Shown: piece after piece, positions 41,986-51,819 of the stretch
Position numbering within the stretch: the first letter of the stretch is position 1
How the letters are laid out: each line of letters opens with the position of its first letter
Origin: Terriglobia bacterium
GTDB taxonomy: Bacteria; Acidobacteriota; Terriglobia; Terriglobales; Acidobacteriaceae
NCBI GenBank assembly: GCA_020073215.1
Contig: JAIQFO010000026.1
Location: 1 to 64,000, forward strand
Direction: 5' to 3'
DNA length: 64,000 bases
Notes under the pieces: generated by a model
The model's database searches: none
Seen by the model: only the letters and a program-made list of their open reading frames with translations
Told to the model about the DNA's origin: nothing
Made by a program: the position numbers and the translations under genes

Positions 41986-43458
41986 GTGTCCACTGGGATA
42001 CCAGGCAATGCCAAAGAAACCATCACCGCAACCATGTCCCGCTGGGCAGCGGGACTCGAATATAAGCAGCTCTCGCAAGACGCGGTATACCAGGCCAAGC
42101 GCTTTCTGCTCGACTCGGTGGGCTGCGCTCTCGGCGGATATAAGCAGCATGACGTGATCCTCGCGCTCGACGTGCTGAACGAGATTGCCGGGCGCGGGCC
42201 GACGACCGTGATCGGCACCGGCAAGAAGATGGACCCGGTTTCGGCGTCGCTGGCGAATGCGTTGATGATCCGCTGCATGGACTACAACGATATTTACTGG
42301 AAGCAGGATCCGTCGCATCCTTCGGATATTTTTCCCGCCGCAATGGCGTGTTGTGAACGCGCCCGAAGCAACGGCAAGGAATTGATGGTTGGACTTGTGC
42401 TCGGGCATGAGTTCGAAATGCGCTTGTGCGAGGCGGCGTTTCCGGGCATCCGCGAGCGCGGCTGGCATCACGCGACGCTGACCGCGTTTGTCTCGCCGAT
42501 TGTGGCGGGGCGTGCGCTGCGTTTGAGCTGGGAACAAATCCAACATGCCATCGGGATTTCCGCTTCGCGGCATTGCACCATGGGCGCGGTAACCGCGGGC
42601 AAGCTCACGATGATGAAGAATACGGTCGATCCGATGGCCACGCAAAGCGGAGTGCTTGCGGCGCTCTTGGCCGAGCGCGGCTACACCGGCCCCGAGCACG
42701 TAATCGACGGCAAAGAAGGATTGGTGCACTGCTACGGTCCGGAGTGGAAACAGGATGTGCTGACCGACGGACTCGGCGAATCGTGGCGCATCACACAGTG
42801 CGGGATGAAATTTTTCCCGACCGAGGCGCTGACGCACGCGCCGATTTCGGCGGTGCTTGACCTGGTCAAGAGCAACGACCTGCATCCGGATCGCGTCGAG
42901 AAGATTCAGATTCGGTCGCTGGCGCGCGCGGCCGACATTCTTTCCGACCCCAGCAAGTACGATCCGCATACCAAGGAAACGGCGGACCATTCGCTGCCTT
43001 ACGTGATTGCCGCGGCGCTGGTGGACCGGCAAGTGACGCCGGCGCAATTCGAGATGAAAAGGATCATGGACCCGACGATTCGCGCACAGCTGAAAAAAGT
43101 GGAAGTCGTGGCCGATCCCGAGATCGAGAAGGTTTTCCCGGCATTGCAACGCGTGATTGTGAACATCAGGACCACCGATGGGCGGAACTTCTCGGAACAA
43201 CTGGACTATCCCAAGGGCGATCCGCGAAATCCGCTGAGCGATGCGGAGATTGAAGAGAAATTCCGGGCGCTGGCCGAAGGCGTCCTTTCGGCGAAGGCGC
43301 AGGACAGGTTGATGGACGCGATCTGGAATTTGGAGAAGTGCGCGTCGGTCACGAAGCTGATGGCGTTGATGAAGGCGGATGTGAAGAAGAAGGCGGCGCA
43401 TGGAAAGTCGAAGGCTGCGAAGCCCAAGACCAAGGTGAAGAGTAAGAAGCGGCTTTGA
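41986..43458 (+). CDS. MmgE/PrpD family dehydratase
   Basis: 490 aa from a GTG start with GAGGAG upstream. Family signatures: AKRFLLDSVGCALGGYKQHD, ALMIRCMDYNDIYWKQDPSH, PSDIFPAAMA, LVLGHEFEMRLCEAAFPG, GWHHATLTAFVSPIVAG and FFPTEALTHAPISAVLDLV. Relatives dehydrate 2-methylcitrate or act on cis-aconitate/itaconate. The tail of about 35 residues is Lys-rich and atypical. It opens the cluster with an aconitase-type hydratase, a dehydrogenase and citrate-lyase-like subunits, so a tricarboxylate substrate is likely. Confidence 0.88.
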   Translation: MSTGIPGNAKETITATMSRWAAGLEYKQLSQDAVYQAKRFLLDSVGCALGGYKQHDVILALDVLNEIAGRGPTTVIGTGKKMDPVSASLANALMIRCMDYNDIYWKQDPSHPSDIFPAAMACCERARSNGKELMVGLVLGHEFEMRLCEAAFPGIRERGWHHATLTAFVSPIVAGRALRLSWEQIQHAIGISASRHCTMGAVTAGKLTMMKNTVDPMATQSGVLAALLAERGYTGPEHVIDGKEGLVHCYGPEWKQDVLTDGLGESWRITQCGMKFFPTEALTHAPISAVLDLVKSNDLHPDRVEKIQIRSLARAADILSDPSKYDPHTKETADHSLPYVIAAALVDRQVTPAQFEMKRIMDPTIRAQLKKVEVVADPEIEKVFPALQRVIVNIRTTDGRNFSEQLDYPKGDPRNPLSDAEIEEKFRALAEGVLSAKAQDRLMDAIWNLEKCASVTKLMALMKADVKKKAAHGKSKAAKPKTKVKSKKRL

Positions 43459-43468
43459 GGAGTGCAGG

Positions 43469-43936
43469 ATGGCGGATCTGGGAGCAACAATCGCATCGAG
43501 CCTGGCAGCGCGTTACAAGAAATTGGCTGGCGTGGTTCACGAGTTGGCGGCACCGCTGAGTAATGAGCAGTTTTGGGCCAAGCCATTTGCATTTGGCAAC
43601 AGCTTTGGTCACCTGGTGCTGCATCTCACGGGCAACTTGAATTACTACATCGGGGCTCAGATTGCGGCGACGGGCTATGTGCGGGATCGGCCGCTGGAGT
43701 TTTCCGACGCGACGCGGCCATCCAAGGTAGAAGTGTTGAGGAAATTTGATCAGGCGATTGAGATGGTGATCGGCGCGATCAACAGTCAGTCGGCGGAAGA
43801 CTGGTCGAAGGAATACACGGCAGTGGGCGTGGACGCGCGCGACCGGTTCGCTGTGCTACTGCTATGCGTAACACATCTGCATCATCACATTGGGCAGATG
43901 ATGTATCTGGGGTTCGAGTTAAAGCGGAAAGGCTGA
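43469..43936 (+). CDS. DinB-like protein in the tricarboxylate cluster
   Basis: 155 aa, starts 10 bp after the MmgE/PrpD stop. DinB-fold metal ligands: FGHLVLHLTGNLNYYI (first His) and THLHHHIGQMMY (C-terminal His pair). DinB-superfamily enzymes can be thiol-dependent transferases or isomerases; its place in a catabolic cluster suggests a metal-dependent step or detoxification, but there is no direct evidence. Confidence 0.75.
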   Translation: MADLGATIASSLAARYKKLAGVVHELAAPLSNEQFWAKPFAFGNSFGHLVLHLTGNLNYYIGAQIAATGYVRDRPLEFSDATRPSKVEVLRKFDQAIEMVIGAINSQSAEDWSKEYTAVGVDARDRFAVLLLCVTHLHHHIGQMMYLGFELKRKG

Positions 43937-43952
43937 GTGATCGGGAATCATC

Positions 43953-45899
43953 ATGGGCCAGACCATCGTTGAAAAGATCGCGCAGAAACACATGACCGAA
44001 GGGCCGGCGCGGCCGCTTCGAACGGGAGATTTCGTCACGATTCGTCCGCATCGCTGCATGACACATGACAACACGTCGGCGGTGATGAGCAAGTTCAAGG
44101 GCATCGGCGCGAAGAAGGTAAGAGATTCGCAGCAACTTACGTTCGCACTAGATCACGACATCCAGAATCGGGATGAAGCGAACCTGAAGAAATACCGCGC
44201 GATTGAAGCGTTCGCGAAAGAGCAGGGAGTGGATTTCTATCCTGCGGGATCGGGGATCGGGCACCAGATCATGGTCGAGCGCGGGTATGTGGTTCCAGGA
44301 TCGTTCGTGGTGGCCTCGGATTCGCATTCCAACATGTATGGCGCGCTGGGCGCGATCGGGACGCCGATCGTCCGCACGGATGCAGCCGCGGTGTGGGCGA
44401 CGGGCGAATTCTGGTGGCAGGTTCCGCGCTCGATTCAGGTCGTGCTCGAAGGCAAGTTGCCGGACGGCGCAACGGGCAAGGACGTCATCATCACTTTATG
44501 CGGGCTCTATAACCACGACGAATGCCTGAATGCGGCGGTCGAATTCACAGGGCCGGGAGTGGCGTCGCTATCGATGGACGCCCGGCTTTCAATTTCGAAT
44601 ATGACAACGGAGTGGGGGCCGCTGGTAGGTTGGTTTCCGGTGGACGCGGTTACGATCCGGTATTTGCACGGCGTTCACCAGCGGCTGAAAGCGATTGGGG
44701 CGGAGAGGTTTTCCGAAAAAGACATTGATGGTTGGGAAAAACATCCCTTGGCGCCCGCCGCGGATGCGGTCTACGCGGCGCGGATTGCGCTCGATCTCGC
44801 GCAAGTGACGCCGCATGTGTCGGGGCCGGACACCGTGCAGGCGATGCAGTCCTTGGCTGAGATTGAGAAGAAGAGAGTTGCGATTCAGAAGGCGTATCTG
44901 ATTTCGTGCGTGAATTCGCGACTGGATGATCTGGCGGCGGCGGCGAAGGTGCTCAAAGGTCAGAAAGTTGCCTCAGGCGTGAAGTTCTACTTAAGCGCGG
45001 CCAGCAAGTGGGTGCAGGAAGATGCTGAGAGGCGTGGCATTTGGCAGACGCTGCTGGATGCGGGCGCGCAGCCGCTGCCTTCGGGTTGCGGGCCGTGCAT
45101 TGGGCTGGGCGTGGGATTGCTGGAGGCGGGCGAGGTTGGCATCTCGGCGACGAATCGAAACTTCAAAGGCCGCATGGGATCGCGCGATGCCAAGTGTTAC
45201 CTGGCGAGCCCGGAAGTGGTGGCCGCGTCGGCGGTTGCCGGTTACATTCGCGGGTCGCATGAGTTTCGGAATCGGGCGCCGCAACGGGCTTACACCGAAC
45301 TGGCATCGGCGTCGGGCGGGGCGGAGAAAGTTGAAATTCTGGCGGGCTTTCCGCAGCGCGTGAAAGGGCGACTGGTGTTCATGCCGCAGGATAACGTCAA
45401 CACCGACGCGATTTATGGCAAGGACTACACCTATCGCGACGACATGACTCCGGAAACGATGGCAAAGGTGGTGATGGAGAATTACGATCCACAGTTTGCC
45501 GCGCGCACGCAAGCGGGCGATGTGATCGTCAGTCAGTTCAACTTTGGCACGGGGTCGAGCCGCGAACAGGCGGTTACGTGTCTGAAGGCGAAAGGCATTC
45601 CGTTGGTGATCGCGGCCAGTTTCTCACAGACTTATCTGCGGAACGCGTTCAACAATGGATTCTTGTGTATTGAAGTTCCGGAGTTCGTGGCGCGCGTGCG
45701 CGAGCAGTTTGCCCACGAGATCGCGGCGAAAGAGAAGACAGTGATCCCCGGCGACGAGATCGACATTGATTTCACGTCAAGTACGATCAGTTGGCGTGGC
45801 GAGAAATTTCCGTTCCCGGCGCTCGGCAGCGTTCCGCAGTCGCTGGTGATTGCTGGCGGAGTGGAGAATCTGGTAGCGAAGCGGCTGGGCGTGGCGTAG
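43953..45899 (+). CDS. Aconitase-family hydratase, large and small subunits fused
   Basis: 648 aa. The N-terminal two thirds are LeuC/aconitase-like: RPHRCMTHDNTSAVMSKF, ALDHDIQNRDEANLKKYR, VASDSHSNMYGALGAIGTPI, AYLISCVNSRLDDL and LPSGCGPCIGLG, whose Cys residues hold the 4Fe-4S cluster. The last third is the swivel (LeuD-like) domain: MPQDNVNTDAIYGKDYTY and FNFGTGSSREQAVTCLKAKG. The fused layout resembles homoaconitase or mitochondrial aconitase rather than bacterial LeuCD. The substrate could be citrate, homocitrate or an analogue. Confidence 0.88.
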   Translation: MGQTIVEKIAQKHMTEGPARPLRTGDFVTIRPHRCMTHDNTSAVMSKFKGIGAKKVRDSQQLTFALDHDIQNRDEANLKKYRAIEAFAKEQGVDFYPAGSGIGHQIMVERGYVVPGSFVVASDSHSNMYGALGAIGTPIVRTDAAAVWATGEFWWQVPRSIQVVLEGKLPDGATGKDVIITLCGLYNHDECLNAAVEFTGPGVASLSMDARLSISNMTTEWGPLVGWFPVDAVTIRYLHGVHQRLKAIGAERFSEKDIDGWEKHPLAPAADAVYAARIALDLAQVTPHVSGPDTVQAMQSLAEIEKKRVAIQKAYLISCVNSRLDDLAAAAKVLKGQKVASGVKFYLSAASKWVQEDAERRGIWQTLLDAGAQPLPSGCGPCIGLGVGLLEAGEVGISATNRNFKGRMGSRDAKCYLASPEVVAASAVAGYIRGSHEFRNRAPQRAYTELASASGGAEKVEILAGFPQRVKGRLVFMPQDNVNTDAIYGKDYTYRDDMTPETMAKVVMENYDPQFAARTQAGDVIVSQFNFGTGSSREQAVTCLKAKGIPLVIAASFSQTYLRNAFNNGFLCIEVPEFVARVREQFAHEIAAKEKTVIPGDEIDIDFTSSTISWRGEKFPFPALGSVPQSLVIAGGVENLVAKRLGVA

Positions 45900-46052
45900 T
45901 TTTTTCACCGCCGAGACGCAGAGCACGCCGCGATAGAAGCAGGTCCTTCCCCTTCGACTACGCTCAGGGTCAGGATGACAAAGTTCCTAAGTATATTATG
46001 AATTTCTCGGCGCCCACGGCGCCTCGGCGGTAGACATTCTTAAGGAGCAATA
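45900..46052 (+). repeat. Repeat-filled gap in the tricarboxylate cluster
   Basis: A family D unit (45936-45980, here with GGTCCTTCCCCTTCGACTAC) lies between complementary arms CACCGCCGAGA (45906) and CTCGGCGGTAG (near 46024-46035). It interrupts an otherwise same-strand gene row without changing gene order. Confidence 0.65.
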
Positions 46053-47240
46053 ATGGCGAAATATACAGTTATCACCATGCCGGGAGACGGCATCGGAAAC
46101 CAGGTACTGCCAGAATCATTGCGGGTTTTGAAAGCAGTCGGCTTTGACGCTGAGTACATTCATGCCGATATCGGGTGGGACTGCTGGCGCGCGCAGGGCA
46201 ATGCGTTGCCTGACCGGACGATCGAGTTACTAACCAGGTATAAGTTGGGTTTGTTTGGCGCCATTACTTCGAAGCCGAACAAGGCGGCGCAGGCGGAACT
46301 GAAACCCGAACTGCAAGGAAAGGGTTACGTTTATTACTCGCCAATCGTGACCATGCGGCAGAAGTTCAATCTCGATATCTGCATGCGTCCATGCGTTGGG
46401 TTCACAGGCAATCCGCTAAATTACATTCGTAAGAAATCAGATGGCGGTTTCGAAGAACCGAGAATCGACACCACCGTGTTCCGGCAAAATACCGAGGGCA
46501 TGTACGCCGGCGTGGAATGGACCAACCCTCCTGAGAACGTGCGCGCCGCGTTGAATAGCCACACCAGGTTCAAGGCGTTTGCCAACGTGCCGGGACCGGA
46601 GCTCGCGGTTAGTTGCCGTATCATCACTCGCAGGGCCGCCCAGCGCATCGTGACCGCGGCTTTTGAATATGCGAAGAAGCGCGGATTCAAGGGCGTGACG
46701 ATTTGCGAGAAGCCGAATGTGGTGCGCGAGACTTCAGGCATGATGGAAGAAGTAGCCAAAGAAGTGGCGAAGAATTATCCGGGAATCGCGCTCTGGTCAA
46801 CGAACATCGACGCGCAACTGATGTGGTTGAATAAGAATCCGGAGGACTATAACGTAATCGTATCGTCCAATTTGTTCGGCGACATTCTTTCCGACGCATT
46901 CGCCGGACTGGTGGGAGGGCTGGGATTCGCGGCGTCCGGCAACATTGGCGATGACGTCGCGGTCTTCGAGCCTACCCATGGGTCCGCACCGAAGTATGCC
47001 GAACTGAACCCGCCCATCGTGAATCCGATTGCGATGATTCTTTCGGCGGCAATGATGCTCGATCGTGTGGGCGAAGGCGAGAAGGCGAATCGCATCCGCA
47101 AGGCAATTGCGGACGTGGTACGTGAAGGCAAGGTCCGGACGTACGATATGATGCGACTTGCGGGCGGTCCGAAAGCGATCAGTCAGGGCGCGGCTTCTAC
47201 GGTGCGGATGACAGATGCAATTTTGGAAACAATGAAATAA
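46053..47240 (+). CDS. Isocitrate/isopropylmalate-type dehydrogenase
   Basis: 395 aa. Beta-decarboxylating dehydrogenase signatures: ITMPGDGIGNQVLPESLRVL, LFGAITSKPN, RQNTEGMYAGVEW, TICEKPNVVRETSGMM, VIVSSNLFGDILSDAFAGLV and EPTHGSAPKYAELN. It oxidises and decarboxylates a 2-hydroxy-3-carboxy acid such as isocitrate, isopropylmalate or homoisocitrate; cofactor unknown. AAGGAG precedes the ATG. Next to a fused aconitase-type hydratase it forms a hydratase-dehydrogenase pair. Confidence 0.88.
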   Translation: MAKYTVITMPGDGIGNQVLPESLRVLKAVGFDAEYIHADIGWDCWRAQGNALPDRTIELLTRYKLGLFGAITSKPNKAAQAELKPELQGKGYVYYSPIVTMRQKFNLDICMRPCVGFTGNPLNYIRKKSDGGFEEPRIDTTVFRQNTEGMYAGVEWTNPPENVRAALNSHTRFKAFANVPGPELAVSCRIITRRAAQRIVTAAFEYAKKRGFKGVTICEKPNVVRETSGMMEEVAKEVAKNYPGIALWSTNIDAQLMWLNKNPEDYNVIVSSNLFGDILSDAFAGLVGGLGFAASGNIGDDVAVFEPTHGSAPKYAELNPPIVNPIAMILSAAMMLDRVGEGEKANRIRKAIADVVREGKVRTYDMMRLAGGPKAISQGAASTVRMTDAILETMK

Positions 47241-47317
47241 CCACAGGGAGCACAGGGGATCATAGGCACTTCGCTCTGGATCTTGTGCTGGTTCGAGGAA
47301 ATCTGGTTGAGGAAATT

Positions 47318-48532
47318 ATGAGCAGCGCTGTCGAGACTACGTCGCCGCATTCTGCCGAGGTGGGCCATTGGGGCCCGGAAGTGCGATCGGACTTGCACGT
47401 TGCCTTTGAAGCGCGGGACCGGGGTGGGGTCGAGATTTCACTGGAGTCGCGGGTTGCGCCCTATTACGGTTCGGCGATCATGGAACAGACGCGGGACGTT
47501 CTTGCCGAACTCGGCGTGAAGAACGCGCGAATTACCATTCATGATGAAGGCGCTCTACCTTTTATTATCGCGGCTCGCATCGAGGCTGCGGCACGGCGTG
47601 CCGGGATCGCGCTCGGCAAACGGTCGCTGCCGGAGCAGCATCCGCTGCCGCCGACGTCGCCCAAGGACCGGATGCGCCGATCGCGGCTCTATCTGCCCGG
47701 CTCCGAACCGAAGTACTACGTCAATGCCTCATTGCACGCGCCCGATGCCGTGATTCTCGATTTGGAAGATTCCGTGCATCGCGCAGAAAAAGATGCCGCC
47801 CGCATCCTGGTGCGAAATACGCTGCGGGCCGTCGAGTTCGGATCATGCGAGCGCATGGTGCGCATTAATCAGTTGCCATTAGGGCTCGAAGATCTGGCGG
47901 AAGTGGTGGGCGAGAGTCCGGACCTGATTCTGATTCCGAAGGTCGAGCGGCCCGAACAGGTGCGGGAAGTGGATCGCATGATCGGCGAGATCAAGGCGCG
48001 CCACGGAATCATCCGGCCGATTTGGATTATGCCGATCCTCGAATCCGCGCTGGGGATCGAAAACGCATTTGCGGTGGCGACGGCGAGTGACAACGTGGCG
48101 GCGCTGACGATTGGGTTGGAGGATTACACGGCCGATCTGGGCGTTGCGAAAACCGTGGAAGGGCGCGAATCGCAATATGCGCGGTCGCGCGTGGTGAACG
48201 CGGCGCATGCCGCCGGAGTGCAGGCGATTGACTCGGTCTATGGCGATATCGGCGACGTGGATGGGCTGCGACGATGGGGAGAAGCCTCGCGGGCAGCGGG
48301 ATTTGAAGGCATGGGGTGCGTTCATCCCGGGCAGATTCGCGTGATCCACGAGGCATTTCAGCCGACGGCGGTCGAGATCGAAAAGGCGCGGAAAGTGGTG
48401 GCCGCGTTTGAAGAAGCGCAAAGCAAGGGGTTGGCCGTGGTGAGTTTGGGTTCGAAGATGATCGATCCGCCGGTGGTGCAGCGGGCCTTGAAACTGGTGG
48501 AGCGGGCGAAGGCGATGGGAGCGATCTCGTGA
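47318..48532 (+). CDS. Citrate lyase acyl carrier (CitD) fused to lyase beta subunit (CitE)
   Basis: 404 aa. Residues about 15-105 match CitD: VRSDLHVAFEARDRGGVEIS, then SRVAPYYGSAIMEQTRDVL and DEGALPFIIAARIEAAARRA. Ser24 before Asp25 is the likely attachment site of the phosphoribosyl-dephospho-CoA arm. Residues about 125-400 are CitE/HpcH-like: RRSRLYLPGSEPKYYVNASL, DAVILDLEDSVHRAEKDAAR, RMVRINQLP, DLILIPKVERPEQV and GCVHPGQIRVIHEAFQP. Separate genes in enterobacteria are joined here. ATG 47318 has AGGA upstream. It overlaps citF by four bases. Confidence 0.87.
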   Translation: MSSAVETTSPHSAEVGHWGPEVRSDLHVAFEARDRGGVEISLESRVAPYYGSAIMEQTRDVLAELGVKNARITIHDEGALPFIIAARIEAAARRAGIALGKRSLPEQHPLPPTSPKDRMRRSRLYLPGSEPKYYVNASLHAPDAVILDLEDSVHRAEKDAARILVRNTLRAVEFGSCERMVRINQLPLGLEDLAEVVGESPDLILIPKVERPEQVREVDRMIGEIKARHGIIRPIWIMPILESALGIENAFAVATASDNVAALTIGLEDYTADLGVAKTVEGRESQYARSRVVNAAHAAGVQAIDSVYGDIGDVDGLRRWGEASRAAGFEGMGCVHPGQIRVIHEAFQPTAVEIEKARKVVAAFEEAQSKGLAVVSLGSKMIDPPVVQRALKLVERAKAMGAIS

Positions 48533-50100
48533 GTGATATTTTGGTCGAGCGAGTGGAACTGGCGCAGAACGCGGTGGGGCGCGCGGTGCCGACGATGGTG
48601 AACGGCAAACCGCAGACTCCGTTTCTGGGCGCGGGAAAATATCAGCCGCGTGGGCGGAAGGCCGCGCCGGCAATCCCTTCGAACAAAGATTATCCGGAGA
48701 ACGGCGACAAGCGCGTTGCCGACTTGGAGACGGCGCTTCGCAAGTGCGGGCTGCGCGACGGGATGGTGATCTCGAACCATCATCATCTGCGCGATGGCGA
48801 TAAAGTGGCGCTGATGGCGCTGGAGGCGGCGGCCAGGATCGGCGTCAAAGATCTGATGTGGTTTCCGAGCGCGTCGTTCCCTTCCCAGGAGGGTGCGATC
48901 GAGTTGATGGAAAAAGGCGTGATCCATCACATCGAAGGCTCGATGAACGGTCCGCTGGGCGATTACTGCACGCAGGGGAAGATGCGCGGCATGGGCGTGC
49001 TGCGTTCCCATGGCGGCCGCTACCAGGCGATTCAGGATGGAGAAGTACACATTGACATCGCAGTGATTGCGGCGCCGACCGCCGATTTTTTCGGCAATGC
49101 GGATGGCTCGCACGGCAAGTCGGCCTGCGGCTCGCTGGGTTTTGCGCTGGCGGATTCTACTTACGCCGACCGCGTGATTGTCGTCACCGATAACCTGGCG
49201 CCATTCCCCTGTGTGCCCTGGCAGATTCAAGGCAACAATGTGGACTTTGTGGTGGAAGTGGAATCGATTGGCGATCCGGCGAAGATTGTTTCCGGCACAA
49301 CACAGATTACGCGTTCGCCAGACCGGCTGCGGATCGCGGAGCTGGTGGCGCTATTTCTGCGTGCTGCGGGAATTATGAAGAACGGATTTTCGTTCCAGGC
49401 GGGAGCGGGCGGGATCGCGCTGGCCTTCGTCGAGTATCTGAAGCAGATGATGAAAGAGGATGGAGTCAAGGCGCGCTTCGTTCGCGGCGGGTCGACGAAA
49501 TTTCTGGTTGAGTTGCTGCAGGAAGGGCTGACGGATTACATCCTGGATGGACAGACGTTTGATCTCGACGGCGTGAAGTCGATCGCGAATGATCCGCGGC
49601 ACGTGGCCACTTCGCCGTTCACTTCGTACAACTACCACGGCAAAGGAAACTTCGCTTCGCTGATCGATGCCGTTGTACTGGGCGCGACGGAAGTTGACGT
49701 GAACTTCAACGCCAACGTGGTGACGCATTCCGACGGGCGGCTGCTGCACGGTATTGGCGGGTGGCAGAACTGCCTGTTTGCGGGCTGCGCCATTCTCGCG
49801 CTGCCCTCGTTCCGCGATCGCATTCCCGTGATCGTGGACGAGGTTACGACGATGACGGGGCCGGGCGAGATGGTTGACGTAGTCGTGACCGAGCGCGGAA
49901 TTGCGATCAATCCGCGACGCACGGACCTGCTCCATAACTTGATTGGATCGAAGTTGCCGATTCGTCCGATTCAGGACATCAAAGTGGAAGTCGAGAAGAT
50001 CTGCGGCAAGCCGGCGCGGCCGAAGTTGGGCGATCGTCCGTGCGCGGTGGTGAAGTGGGTGGATGGGACGGTGCTGGACACGGTTTGGCAGGTGAGCTGA
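48529..50100 (+). CDS. citF: Citrate lyase alpha subunit (acyl-carrier transferase)
   Basis: 523 aa. CitF features: FHHHLRDGD-like NHHHLRDGDKVALMALEAAA, IGVKDLMWFPSASFPSQ, SMNGPLGDYCTQGKMRGMGV, RSHGGRYQAIQDGEVHIDIA and FNANVVTHSDGRLLHGIGGW. It exchanges acetyl for citryl (or an analogue) on the acyl carrier so that CitE can cleave it. GTG start overlaps the CitDE stop (GTGA), showing tight coupling. No citC, citX or citG, which activate citrate lyase, is visible in the window; they may lie elsewhere or the enzyme may act with acyl-CoA. Confidence 0.88.
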   Translation: MSDILVERVELAQNAVGRAVPTMVNGKPQTPFLGAGKYQPRGRKAAPAIPSNKDYPENGDKRVADLETALRKCGLRDGMVISNHHHLRDGDKVALMALEAAARIGVKDLMWFPSASFPSQEGAIELMEKGVIHHIEGSMNGPLGDYCTQGKMRGMGVLRSHGGRYQAIQDGEVHIDIAVIAAPTADFFGNADGSHGKSACGSLGFALADSTYADRVIVVTDNLAPFPCVPWQIQGNNVDFVVEVESIGDPAKIVSGTTQITRSPDRLRIAELVALFLRAAGIMKNGFSFQAGAGGIALAFVEYLKQMMKEDGVKARFVRGGSTKFLVELLQEGLTDYILDGQTFDLDGVKSIANDPRHVATSPFTSYNYHGKGNFASLIDAVVLGATEVDVNFNANVVTHSDGRLLHGIGGWQNCLFAGCAILALPSFRDRIPVIVDEVTTMTGPGEMVDVVVTERGIAINPRRTDLLHNLIGSKLPIRPIQDIKVEVEKICGKPARPKLGDRPCAVVKWVDGTVLDTVWQVS

Positions 50101-50239
50101 CGGCGTGCCGCGCTCGCAGCAGTCTTGATGAACCGCAGAGATCGCGGAGTGCGCAGAGAAACGTAGGTTTGGTGAGGATGGCGTGTTCACGGGCAGACAG
50201 GTATCCTGATCTGCCCGATTTTATTTTGTGGAGGTGCGC

Positions 50240-50989
50240 GTGCGCGGGCTGAAAGCGAAGAGAGTTCTGATCACCGGCGGGGCCAGCGGCATAGGAGCGG
50301 CCACGGCAGCGCGATTCCTTGAAGAAGGGTCGGTGGTGTGCGTGCTCGACCGCGACGCAGAGGCGCGGCGGAAGATCCTACGCGAACTGCCCAATCTGGC
50401 CGGGGCACTCGATGCCGACGTTTCGAATCTGAAACAAGTACAGTCCGCCTTTGCCGAAGCGATTCGCCTGATGGGCGGCGTGGATGTGGTGGTGAATAAC
50501 GCCGGCATCAGCATCCGTCATAATTTTCTCGACATCACGCCGGAAGAGTGGGACAAAGTGATGGCCGTGAATCTCACCGGGGTGTTCTACGTCGCACAGA
50601 CGGCGGCACGTCACATGATGGAGCGTGGCGGCGTAATTCTGCAAACGGCGTCGACCAACGGCGTCATGGGATATCCATTTTATGCGGATTACAACGCCAC
50701 CAAGGCGGGCGTGATCGAGCTGACGAAGTCGATGGCGCTGGAACTTGCGCCGAAGGTGAGGGTGTGCGCCGTGGCTCCAGGATACGTACTGACGCCGATG
50801 CAGCACGCCGAGTACACGGATGCAATGCTCGAAGAGATCAACCGGAAAATTCCTTTGCGGCGTCATGCGCAGCCGGAAGAAATTGCGGCGCTGTTCGCAT
50901 TCCTCGCCTCGGACGATGCGCAAAACATCACCGGCCACGTTTATACCTGCGACGGCGGAGAAACCGCGGGAGGGCTGGCCAGCCGGTAA
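50240..50989 (+). CDS. Short-chain dehydrogenase/reductase, first of pair
   Basis: 249 aa. NAD(P)-binding TGGASGIG, NNAG, and the catalytic Ser (TASTNG) with Y-x3-K (YADYNATKAG). ISIRHNF, ELTKSMALELAPKVRV and PGYVLTP complete the SDR pattern. GTG 50240 with GGAGG five bases upstream is preferred to 50228. Probably oxidises or reduces an intermediate of the tricarboxylate route. Confidence 0.87.
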   Translation: MRGLKAKRVLITGGASGIGAATAARFLEEGSVVCVLDRDAEARRKILRELPNLAGALDADVSNLKQVQSAFAEAIRLMGGVDVVVNNAGISIRHNFLDITPEEWDKVMAVNLTGVFYVAQTAARHMMERGGVILQTASTNGVMGYPFYADYNATKAGVIELTKSMALELAPKVRVCAVAPGYVLTPMQHAEYTDAMLEEINRKIPLRRHAQPEEIAALFAFLASDDAQNITGHVYTCDGGETAGGLASR

Positions 50990-50992
50990 GCT

Positions 50993-51766
50993 ATGCCGCT
51001 TGTAGGAAGAGTCGCGGGGAAAGTTGCGCTGATCACGGGCGGCACGTCCGGCATCGGCGAAGCTGTCGCTGAATTGTTTGCGCGCGAGGGCGCGAAGGTC
51101 GCCATCACCGGCCGCAATGAGTCGCGCGGCCACGCGATCACGGCACGCGTTCTCGAGGCTGGTGGGAAGGCCATTTTTCTGCGTACGGACGTTCGCAAGG
51201 CCGTCGAGTGCCAGCGGGCAGTAGACGAGACGCTGCGCTCGTTCGGGCGTCTCGACATCTTGTTCAACAACGCCGGAGTCTTCTTTCCACAGACGGCGCT
51301 CGAATGCTCGGAAGAGGAATGGGACCTGCAGATCGACATCAATCTGAAGGGAACGTTCCTGATGTCAAAGTACGCGCTCACTCCGATGATCGCGCAGGGT
51401 GGTGGAGTGATTATCAACAACAGTTCGGGCTGGGGCCTGGTCGGTGGCGACAAAGCGGTGGCGTATTGCGCCTCGAAGGGCGGAGTGGTTCTGCTCACCA
51501 AAGCGATGGCCATCGATCACGGACGGCAGGGCATCCGCGTGAATTGCATTTGCCCGGGCGATGTGGATACCCCCATGCTGCCCGAAGATGCACGACTGCG
51601 CGGCCTGGACTGGAAGACCTATCTGGCGGGTTGCGAGAACCGGCCAATGGGACGGATTGGTACCGTCGACGAGATTGCAAGAGCTGTGCTATTTCTGGCG
51701 TCGGACGATTCGTCGTTTATGACCGGAGCTGCGCTGGTAGTCGATGGCGGCGGTACGGCGGACTAG
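50993..51766 (+). CDS. Short-chain dehydrogenase/reductase, second of pair
   Basis: 257 aa. TGGTSGIG, NNAGVFFP, catalytic Ser (NNSSGWG) and Y-x3-K (YCASKGGV) are intact. Starts 4 bp after the first SDR stop. The two are about a third identical and belong to different branches, so they are not a recent duplication. Substrate unknown. Confidence 0.88.
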   Translation: MPLVGRVAGKVALITGGTSGIGEAVAELFAREGAKVAITGRNESRGHAITARVLEAGGKAIFLRTDVRKAVECQRAVDETLRSFGRLDILFNNAGVFFPQTALECSEEEWDLQIDINLKGTFLMSKYALTPMIAQGGGVIINNSSGWGLVGGDKAVAYCASKGGVVLLTKAMAIDHGRQGIRVNCICPGDVDTPMLPEDARLRGLDWKTYLAGCENRPMGRIGTVDEIARAVLFLASDDSSFMTGAALVVDGGGTAD

Positions 51767-51819
51767 CGATCAACTTGATTCTTCTCTGCCCTCAAATTCG
51801 ATAGGGGCGAAGAGGTGGC

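Noticed and set aside
41917-43401. 494-codon minus-strand frame opposite the MmgE/PrpD gene
   Set aside because: Antisense composition; the plus strand carries the family signatures and a ribosome site.
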